Positions 1-6,334 of a stretch of DNA of 15,704 bases are shown in pieces. Numbering within the stretch: the stretch's first letter is position 1; every line of letters starts with the position of its first letter. The notes beneath the pieces were generated by a model, which worked only from the letters and a program-made list of their open reading frames with translations, searched no databases and had not been told where the DNA came from. The translations under genes and the position numbers were made by a program. The stretch comes from CAYWNK01 sp047639615 (GTDB taxonomy: Bacteria > Planctomycetota > UBA1135 > GCA-002686595). The stretch spans positions 1-15,704 of the forward strand of contig JBLIOL010000101.1 of assembly GCA_047639615.1 (NCBI GenBank), given 5' to 3'.

Positions 1-71
1 CTGGCTTACCTCAGCCCGAAGAATCGTGCGCGGCACAGTATCTCTGCAGAATCACACGGTACCCTCCTCGG

Positions 72-761
72 ATGGGTGTTGATGCGCAGCTGGCGTGTGT
101 GGGACTTGGGAAGGTGCTGTCCTCGGGAGGGCGGCCGCTCACGATTTTGGATGGGGTGGATCTGACCATCGAGGGTGGCGAGTTCTTGGCCATTATTGGA
201 CCGTCCGGGAGCGGCAAATCGACGCTCTTAGGCTTGCTTGCGGGCTTGGATCGGCCCAGTTCGGGCAGTCTGCGCTTTGAGGGGCGCGCGTTGGAGAACG
301 CTAGCGAGGACGAGCTCGCGCTCTGGCGCCGGGCACAGGTGGGCTTTGTGTTTCAGTCCTTTCAGCTGCTGGGGAATTTGACCGCGCGTGAGAACGTGAT
401 GCTACCCATGGAGATGGCGCGCTCGGAAGGCGCGGCGCAGCGCGCGGATGAGTTGCTCGAGGAGGTAGGGCTCGGCGAGCGCGGGCACCACTACCCGAGC
501 CAGCTCTCCGGTGGCGAGCAACAGCGCGTGGCCCTGGCGCGCGCCTTCGGGCCGAAGCCGGCTCTGCTTTTTGCGGATGAGCCCACGGGCAGCCTCGATT
601 CCGAGAGCGGACAGCGCGCTCTAGATCTTCTGCTGGACCTGCGCGAGCGTTCCGGTACGACCCTGATCCTCGTGACCCACGACCCCGCCATCGCGGCGCG
701 CGCGCCGCGGCGCCTGCACCTGGCCGGCGGCAAGGTTGTGCGTGACGAGGTCAGCGAATGA
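72..761 (+). CDS. ybbA: YbbA-type ABC transporter ATP-binding protein
   Basis: This 229-residue protein is a complete ABC ATPase of the MacB/LolD/YbbA class, which powers permeases with FtsX-type domains at the inner membrane. Visible motifs in order are Walker A GPSGSGKST (residues 43-51), the Q-loop in VGFVFQSFQLL (90-100), signature LSGGEQQR (145-152), Walker B LLFADEP (165-171), the D-loop around SLD (174-176) and the switch His in LVTHD (H203). The strings VGFVFQSF, LSGGEQQRVALARAF and LFADEPTG match E. coli YbbA closely as I remember it, and the length is normal for the family. The stop overlaps the start of the permease gene (ATGA at 758-761), so the two are translationally coupled and very likely one transporter. 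No Shine-Dalgarno precedes the ATG at 72; a CCCTCCTC tract sits there instead. LolD is the main alternative name, but the single large partner permease favours YbbA. The substrate cannot be read from the sequence. Confidence 0.9.
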   Translation: MGVDAQLACVGLGKVLSSGGRPLTILDGVDLTIEGGEFLAIIGPSGSGKSTLLGLLAGLDRPSSGSLRFEGRALENASEDELALWRRAQVGFVFQSFQLLGNLTARENVMLPMEMARSEGAAQRADELLEEVGLGERGHHYPSQLSGGEQQRVALARAFGPKPALLFADEPTGSLDSESGQRALDLLLDLRERSGTTLILVTHDPAIAARAPRRLHLAGGKVVRDEVSE

Positions 762-3274
762 GGGCGCGGCTCTTCCTGCGACTGGCCGGCGCCGAAACCC
801 GCGGCGCGCGCGGGCGCATGCTGTTCGTGATCGCTTGCTTGGCCATCGGCGTGGCGGCGGTGACGGCGGTGGACGCCATGGTCAGCGCGGTGGAGGCGGG
901 CATGCGTTCGCAGTCGCGCGAGCTCTTGGCAGCGGACCTGGTGGTGCGCGCGCGCCGGCCCCTGCCGGAGGCGCTGGCGGAGATGCTGGCCGAGGTGCCG
1001 GGACTCGCGCGCACGGATGTGCGCGAGGTGGCCACCATGGCGAGCACCGGCGCGGATGGCTCCAGTCGCCTGGTGGAGATCAAGGCCATCGACGGCACCT
1101 ATCCCTTCTACGGGGAGCTGCTCACGGAGCCTGCGGATGTGCGGCCGGGGGAGTTGGCGGAGGACGAGGTGCTGGTGGCGGACGAGTTGGTCAGCTCCCT
1201 AGCACTCGCCGTCGGCGATGAATTGCGCATCGGATCCGAGGGTTATCGAGTGGTTGGCAGCCTCCTGGACGAGCCCGATCGCTTGGACTTCGCCATGACC
1301 CTGGGGCCGCGCGTGTTCCTCTCGGGCGCGGGCTTGGAACGCTCGGGATTGCTCACCTTTGGCAGTCGCGTGAAATATGCGGCCTTACTGAGAACAGCCG
1401 ATAGCGTCAGCGAACGCGCCTTGGCGCGCAGCCTGCGCCATGATCTAGTCGGCTCGGAGTTCGTGCGGGTGGAGACCCATCGCGATGCTCAGCCGGCCGT
1501 GCGCCGCGGGCTGGCGCGGGTGGAAGATTACTTGGGACTAGTGGCGCTGCTCTCCCTGCTGCTCGGCGGTGTGGGCGTGGCGCAGATGGTGCGCACCTGG
1601 CTGGCGACACGCACCCAATCCGTGGCCGTGCTACGTTGCCTCGGTATGCGCTCGAATGAGATCGGGCTGCTGTATCTGGCGCATGTGGCCATGCTGGCCT
1701 GCGTGGGTTCCATTATCGGAGCGACGCTGGGCTTGTCGGCGCCCTTCGCCCTGCCGCTGCTGGCGCCGGACCTTGTGCCGGAGGATCCCACGGTACTGTG
1801 GCAGCCGCATGCCTTGCTGCGCGGCTTGGGTCTCGGCGGAAGCGTGGCGCTGCTCTTTGCGCTGCTACCCCTGGCGGCCATCTGGCGCGTGCCGCCGGCG
1901 CGCGTGCTGCGCGTGGAAGCGGAGCCCCTGCCCGCGCCGCTCTCCGTACGCGCTGGCGCGGCGGCTGCGCTGGCCCTGGGGATCTTTGCCAGCGCTTGGG
2001 CGCAGTCGGGGAAACCACTGGTGGCTTTGGCCTTTAGCGTCGGGCTCGGCGTGCTGGTGGTGGTGCTTGGGTTTGGCGCGCGCGGGCTCATGCGACTGGT
2101 ATCGAAATTGCCACGAGAGCGCGTTAATCCTTACTTTCGGCACGGTTTGGCCGCCTTGGCGCGGCCTGGTGCGGGCACGGTGGGGGCGGTGGTTGCCCTC
2201 GGCCTCGGCACGCTCGTGGTCGTCACCATCGCGCTGGTGCAGAACCGACTCGCGCGCGAATTGCGCGGCGGTTTGCCGGAAGATGCGCCCAGCGTATTTC
2301 TCGTGGATGTTCAGCCCGATCAATGGGCTGGCGTACAGGTCGTGCTCGACGAGCAGGGCGCTGAGAGCGTGGACTCTACGCCGGTGGCCATGGCGCGTTT
2401 GTTGGCCGTTGATGGACAGACCGTCGAGGAGCTGGTGGCCCAGCGCAAGGACGGCGGGCGCTCGCGTTGGGTGCTGACCCGCGAGCAACGCTTGTCCTGG
2501 ATGGAGGCTCTGCCGAAGGGTAATGAGCTCTTGGAAGGCGGCCTTTGGAATATGGACGGTGTGGACGAGGTCAGCCTCGAGGAGCGCTTTGCGGAGGACC
2601 TCGGCGCGAGCATTGGTACGCGCCTTAGTTTCGACCTACAGGGCGTGCCGGTGGAGCTGGTGGTGAGCAGTATTCGCAGCGTCGATTGGGCCACCATGCG
2701 CATCAACTTCTTCGTGTTGGCGGAGCCCGGTGTGTTGGAGCAAGCGCCGCACTGGCGCTTGGCTGCGGCGCGCGTCGCGGCTGAGTCTGAAGGCGCCTTG
2801 CAGGATCGCATGGCGCGCGAATTTCCGAACGTGACCCTGCTGCGTGTGCGGCCGATCCTGGAGAAGGTGGCGGAGGCCATGGGGCGCTTGGAGCTGGCCG
2901 TGCGCGTCTTGGGGGCGGCCACGATCTTGGCCGGGCTAGCGATTCTGGCCGGGGCGGTGGCGGCCCAGGGCCTGCAGCGCGCGCGCGAGGCGGCTTTGCT
3001 CAAGGTGCTCGGCGTGACGCGCCGCGGGGTGGCTCTGCTCTTCGCTTTGGAATACGCCCTAGTCGGATTGGTGGCTGGGCTGGTGGGGGCCGGCGGGGCG
3101 GCGCTCCTCGCCTGGGGCTTTCTGGAATACCTGATCGAGCTGGATGCGGATCTGCCCTGGCTGAGCCTGCCCCTGGCGGCACTGGGTACTGCGGCCCTAG
3201 CTTGCCTGAGTGGTGTGGCCGCGGGAGCGGGAGCCATTAGGGCGCGGCCCCTGGCGAGCCTGCGAGCGGGCTGA
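758..3274 (+). CDS. ybbP: YbbP-like ABC permease with two FtsX domains
   Basis: This 838-residue integral membrane protein is the permease partner of the preceding ATPase. Hydrophobic segments suggest about ten helices, near residues 21-43, 258-282, 305-330, 352-378, 398-415, 420-445, 472-494, 715-738, 760-790 and 802-826. Two large hydrophilic stretches (about 45-255 and 500-710) would be periplasmic domains. One N-terminal helix, a soluble domain, a four-helix FtsX-like block, a second soluble domain and a final three-helix block is the YbbP layout; E. coli YbbP is about 800 residues. LolC/E and MacB have four helices only, so they fit less well. A GAGG (747-750) seven bases before the ATG and the ATGA overlap support the start. 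In E. coli the ybbAP genes neighbour the thioesterase gene tesA. No thioesterase is visible here, although only 71 bp upstream are in view. The family is linked to export or extraction of hydrophobic compounds; the substrate here is unknown. Confidence 0.85.
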   Translation: MRARLFLRLAGAETRGARGRMLFVIACLAIGVAAVTAVDAMVSAVEAGMRSQSRELLAADLVVRARRPLPEALAEMLAEVPGLARTDVREVATMASTGADGSSRLVEIKAIDGTYPFYGELLTEPADVRPGELAEDEVLVADELVSSLALAVGDELRIGSEGYRVVGSLLDEPDRLDFAMTLGPRVFLSGAGLERSGLLTFGSRVKYAALLRTADSVSERALARSLRHDLVGSEFVRVETHRDAQPAVRRGLARVEDYLGLVALLSLLLGGVGVAQMVRTWLATRTQSVAVLRCLGMRSNEIGLLYLAHVAMLACVGSIIGATLGLSAPFALPLLAPDLVPEDPTVLWQPHALLRGLGLGGSVALLFALLPLAAIWRVPPARVLRVEAEPLPAPLSVRAGAAAALALGIFASAWAQSGKPLVALAFSVGLGVLVVVLGFGARGLMRLVSKLPRERVNPYFRHGLAALARPGAGTVGAVVALGLGTLVVVTIALVQNRLARELRGGLPEDAPSVFLVDVQPDQWAGVQVVLDEQGAESVDSTPVAMARLLAVDGQTVEELVAQRKDGGRSRWVLTREQRLSWMEALPKGNELLEGGLWNMDGVDEVSLEERFAEDLGASIGTRLSFDLQGVPVELVVSSIRSVDWATMRINFFVLAEPGVLEQAPHWRLAAARVAAESEGALQDRMAREFPNVTLLRVRPILEKVAEAMGRLELAVRVLGAATILAGLAILAGAVAAQGLQRAREAALLKVLGVTRRGVALLFALEYALVGLVAGLVGAGGAALLAWGFLEYLIELDADLPWLSLPLAALGTAALACLSGVAAGAGAIRARPLASLRAG

Positions 3275-3282
3275 GAGCTGTA

Positions 3283-3303
3283 GTGAGGGGGGTAGCCCCA
3301 CAC
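3283..3303. other. Small GC hairpin just after ybbP
   Basis: Nine bases after the ybbP stop, GTG-A-GGGG (3283-3290) can pair with CCCC-A-CAC (3296-3303) around a 5-nt loop, with one A/A mismatch. The same CCCCAC (3296-3301) can instead pair with GTGGGG (3317-3322), so the two folds exclude each other. No T-run follows, so this is at most a weak terminator of the ybbAP unit. Confidence 0.3.
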
Positions 3304-3442
3304 CGAGGGCGACTACGTGGGGGGCTCCCTGGCGGCGATGAAGGCCGCAGTCAATGCGAGCAATTGCGAGAGTTGCCCTAGGGACCCCGCGGCTCGGAAT
3401 GGCTTACCGGCAAAGCTGGATTCCTCGAGAAGTTCGGGGATC

Positions 3443-3471
3443 AGGCCCCTGTCGTTGCAACTTGGGGGCCT
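3443..3471. promoter_or_regulatory. GC-rich inverted repeat in the recN leader
   Basis: AGGCCCC (3443-3449) is perfectly complementary to GGGGCCT (3465-3471), with a 15-nt loop that itself holds the palindrome GTTGCAAC. It ends 22 bases before the recN ATG. It could shape the 5' UTR or be an operator. The 219-bp gap from 3275 to 3493 holds this repeat, the hairpin after ybbP and no convincing gene. I could not find a clear LexA-type box (CTG-N10-CAG or GAAC-N4-GTTC), although recN is SOS-regulated in many bacteria. Confidence 0.3.
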
Positions 3472-3493
3472 CTCGTGCGATCCTCCTTCCATC

Positions 3494-5233
3494 ATGTTGG
3501 TGGAGCTCACAATCACGGATCTGGCGCTGATCGAGCAGGCTAGTTTGGCGTTTAACAGTGGCCTGAATGTCATCACTGGGGAGACCGGGGCGGGCAAGAG
3601 CCTGCTCGTGGACGCCTTGGAGTTGCTGCTAGGTCAGCGGGCGAAGGCGGGCATGGTGCGTTCCGGCGCCCGGCGCGCGCGGGTGGAAGGGCGCTTTGTG
3701 ATGCCGCTTTCCGGCTACGGCAAGCTGGTGGCGGCTTGGCTCGAGGAGAACCTGCCCGAGACGCTCGAAGAGTGGCATGAGGATGGCGGCGAGGACGACT
3801 TGGAGTTGATCCTGACGCGCACCCTCTTGGCGGAGGGCCGTAGTCAGGCCCACGTGAACCATCGACCCGTGACCCAGCGCCTGCTGCGCGAGTTGGCCTC
3901 GCGCTTGGTGGAGATTCACGGACAGAACGATCATCAGCGCCTGTTCGAACCCCTCGAGCAACTGCGCTTGGTGGATACCTTCGGCGGGCACGAGGATGCG
4001 CTGGCGGGCTACCGCGAGCGGCGCGTGCGCTGGCTCGAGGGCGCGCGGCGGCTCGAGAGCTTCGAGGCGGGCGAGGCGGAGCGCTTGCAGCGTTTGGACC
4101 TGTTGCGCTTTCAGGCTGCCGAGTTGGAGGAGGCCAATCCGGATGCGAGCGAGCACGAGGAGCTGGTGGCCGAGCGCGGGCGCCTGCGGCATGCGGTCGA
4201 GCTGGGCAGCAGCTTTGGGACGCTACTGAGTGAGCTCTCGGAAGCGGAGCCGGCGGCCTTGGACGTGGTGCGCCGCGGCGAGCGCTTGCTGGAGGAGTGG
4301 GAGCAGCGCGTTCCCGATTTGCAGCCGGCGGCCAACGCTCTGCGTGAAGCGAGCGCGCAGCTCGACGAGGGCGTGCGCGAGCTGGGCAGCTTCTTGGATC
4401 GCATCGAGGTCGATCCCCAGCGCTTGGAGCAGGTCGAGCAACGCTTGGACTTGCTCGAGCGCCTCGAGCGCAAGTATCGCACGGACATCGCGGGTCTGAT
4501 GGACCTGCGCGAGACACTCGGTGCGGAGCTGGCCGAGCTGCAAGCCATGGAGGCGGGCGAGGACGAGCTCACCAATCAGGTGGCTGAACATCAGGCGGCC
4601 ATGGCCGAGTCGGCGCGGCGCCTCAGCGGCATGCGTAAGAAGCTCTTCGGCAAGCTGCGCAAGGCGGTCGAGAAGGGACTCGCGGACCTGGGCCTGGAGC
4701 GCGCGCGCTTCTCGGCCGAGTTGACCGCGCCCGAGGCTAGCAGCGAGGAGTCCGACAGCCTGCAGGCACAGATGGCGCGCTTCGGACTCAACGGTTCCGA
4801 GGGCGTCGAATTCTTCCTAGCGGCCAATCCCGGCGAGCCGCCTCAGGCCCTGCGCAAGGTGGCCTCCGGCGGCGAGATGGCGCGCACCATGCTGGCCCTG
4901 CGCGGAGCCCTAGCCGTGCGCCAATCCACCCCGACCCTGATCTTCGACGAGGTCGATGCGGGCGTCGGTGGACGTCTAGGTCCCAAAGTGGGCGCCCATC
5001 TCGGAGCCCTGGGCAAGCACCACCAGATCCTGTGCGTGACCCACCTGCCAGCCATCGCCGCAGCAGCGAACCACCACATGCGGGTCCACAAGGGCGTCGA
5101 AAGTGGCCGTACGAGGACCCAGGTGACGCCTTTGACCGGTGAGGAGCGTGTGGCCGAGGTGGCCGACATGATTTCCGGTGGCCAAGAGCATGCTACTGCC
5201 CGGGCAGAGGCCCAGCGACTGCTGGACGCGTAG
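3494..5233 (+). CDS. recN: DNA repair protein RecN
   Basis: RecN is an SMC-like ATPase that acts in double-strand-break repair by recombination, in the cytoplasm on DNA. The 579-residue product (E. coli RecN is about 550) opens with MLVELTITDLALIE and has Walker A GETGAGKS at residues 29-36. EIHGQNDHQ lies near residue 140, in the place of the usual EIHGQHEHQ. A long Glu/Arg/Leu-rich coiled-coil region (about 180-430) is interrupted by the head-proximal turn. The C-terminal half of the head carries the signature ASGGEMAR (about 455-465), Walker B TLIFDEVDAG (Asp near 485) and VTHLPAIAA. The frame is open back to a GTG at 3317, but those 59 extra residues are not family-like. The ATG at 3494 gives the canonical N-terminus, so I chose it. 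No Shine-Dalgarno is present; TCCTCCTTCC lies just before the start. It is probably the first gene of a five-gene co-directional run. Confidence 0.95.
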   Translation: MLVELTITDLALIEQASLAFNSGLNVITGETGAGKSLLVDALELLLGQRAKAGMVRSGARRARVEGRFVMPLSGYGKLVAAWLEENLPETLEEWHEDGGEDDLELILTRTLLAEGRSQAHVNHRPVTQRLLRELASRLVEIHGQNDHQRLFEPLEQLRLVDTFGGHEDALAGYRERRVRWLEGARRLESFEAGEAERLQRLDLLRFQAAELEEANPDASEHEELVAERGRLRHAVELGSSFGTLLSELSEAEPAALDVVRRGERLLEEWEQRVPDLQPAANALREASAQLDEGVRELGSFLDRIEVDPQRLEQVEQRLDLLERLERKYRTDIAGLMDLRETLGAELAELQAMEAGEDELTNQVAEHQAAMAESARRLSGMRKKLFGKLRKAVEKGLADLGLERARFSAELTAPEASSEESDSLQAQMARFGLNGSEGVEFFLAANPGEPPQALRKVASGGEMARTMLALRGALAVRQSTPTLIFDEVDAGVGGRLGPKVGAHLGALGKHHQILCVTHLPAIAAAANHHMRVHKGVESGRTRTQVTPLTGEERVAEVADMISGGQEHATARAEAQRLLDA

Positions 5234-5258
5234 CGACCGGGAGCTACCCTATTGGGCC

Positions 5259-5279
5259 CGGCGCACGAATCGTGCGCCG
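5259..5279. repeat. 10-bp perfect inverted repeat between recN and manA
   Basis: CGGCGCACGA (5259-5268) and its exact reverse complement TCGTGCGCCG (5270-5279) flank a single A. As RNA it would fold as a 9-bp stem with a 3-nt loop. It begins 25 bases after the recN stop and ends 38 bases before the manA ATG. No T-run follows. It may be an operator, a weak attenuator or an RNA-processing hairpin that separates recN from the downstream genes. Confidence 0.5.
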
Positions 5280-5317
5280 CTCGCTCGCCACGCCTCGCTC
5301 CTTCGCTCCCCCGAATC

Positions 5318-6313
5318 ATGGCCCTCCAGGAACCCCTGCGCTTTGCGCCACTGCTGCATACCAAGGTATGGGGCGGGAAAGCCCTGGCTGAATTTCTCGG
5401 GCGGCCGCTCGAGGCCGATGGTCCCGTGGGAGAAATCTGGACGGTGGTGGACCGTCAAGAGCAGAGCACGGCCGTGGACACTGGCACCTTCGAAGCGCGC
5501 ACCTTGCGCGGCTTGATGCTCTCCGAGCGCGCCGCTCTGCTGGGCAGCTCCGACCCCAGCTTGGACGACACCTTCCCACTGCTGGTGAAGTACCTCGACG
5601 CGGGCCAAGATCTGTCGGTGCAGGTGCATCCGGACGTGAAGGCCGCCAAGACCCTGGGCGGCGGCGCCGAGTCCAAGGATGAGTTCTGGTACATCCTCTC
5701 CGCAGAGCCCGGAGCGCGCATCTATCTGGGCCTCAAGGAAGGTGTCGAGCACAAGGACTTCGCTGCTGATGCCGACTGCACGGATGTGGTCAACCAGCTC
5801 GAATCCTACGAGGTGCATGCCGGTGAGTCGGTCTTTGTGCCTGCTGGCTCCGTACACTCCATCGGCGCCGGCGTGCGCATCGTGGAGATCCAGGAGAACA
5901 GCAACACCACCTATCGCTTATACGACTGGGATCGTCCCGGTCTGGACGGCAACCCGCGCCCCTGCCACGTGCAGGAAGCTCTGGCTGCCATTAACTATGA
6001 CGTACAGCCTGCGGCCCCGGAGCGGGTCGAGGTTACTTACGAAGGTGCCAACGGGCGCGCACTCTTGTGCGATGCACGCACCTTCCGAGTTGAGCGTCTC
6101 GTCTTGAACGAGCCAGTCCAATACGACACCGCGAATCGCGCGTGGATCTATGTGGTACTGGCCGGCAAGGGAGAGCTCAGCGCCGAGGAAGTGGAGGGCA
6201 CTTGGCCCATCTGCGCCTCGGAAACCTGGCTGCTGCCCGCTAGCTTGGGTCCCTACCGAATTGGCGCTTCGGACGGCGAGTTGACCGTCCTGCGCATCGA
6301 AGCTAAGGCCTAA
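5318..6313 (+). CDS. manA: Mannose-6-phosphate isomerase, class I
   Basis: This enzyme interconverts mannose 6-phosphate and fructose 6-phosphate in the cytoplasm, linking mannose use and GDP-mannose synthesis to glycolysis. The 331-residue product is the size of the compact Bacillus-type ManA. Zinc ligands are visible in their usual setting: Q102 and H104 in LSVQVHPD, E122 in KDEFWYIL and H180 in PAGSVHSIG. The segment VEIQENSNTTYRLYDWDR (189-206) carries the conserved active-site Arg (R200), and PRPCHVQEAL follows. The frame is open back to a GTG-type start at 5252, but that extension crosses the inverted repeat and is not family-like; the ATG at 5318 gives the expected N-terminus. No Shine-Dalgarno is seen, only a C/T-rich tract. 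The stop lies 21 bases before the pseudouridine synthase start, which supports co-transcription. The surrounding genes do not point to a dedicated sugar pathway. Confidence 0.93.
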   Translation: MALQEPLRFAPLLHTKVWGGKALAEFLGRPLEADGPVGEIWTVVDRQEQSTAVDTGTFEARTLRGLMLSERAALLGSSDPSLDDTFPLLVKYLDAGQDLSVQVHPDVKAAKTLGGGAESKDEFWYILSAEPGARIYLGLKEGVEHKDFAADADCTDVVNQLESYEVHAGESVFVPAGSVHSIGAGVRIVEIQENSNTTYRLYDWDRPGLDGNPRPCHVQEALAAINYDVQPAAPERVEVTYEGANGRALLCDARTFRVERLVLNEPVQYDTANRAWIYVVLAGKGELSAEEVEGTWPICASETWLLPASLGPYRIGASDGELTVLRIEAKA

Positions 6314-6334
6314 GCGGCCGGCTCACACATAGAC

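Noticed and set aside
21..31. GAATCGTGCGC shared with the palindrome at 5267-5277
   Set aside because: An 11-base match between two sites is expected many times by chance in a window this size, and the copy at 21-31 lacks the other half of the palindrome.
2320..3303. A 327-codon minus-strand open frame over the ybbP 3' half
   Set aside because: Ser/Arg/Pro-rich composition typical of an antisense shadow in high-GC DNA; the plus strand encodes a clear permease.
3317..3493. A 59-residue N-terminal extension of RecN from a GTG
   Set aside because: The extension has no family resemblance, and the canonical RecN N-terminus begins exactly at the ATG at 3494.
3573..4517. A 314-codon minus-strand open frame over recN
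   Set aside because: Arg/Pro/Ala-rich without any domain-like pattern, and fully antisense to RecN.
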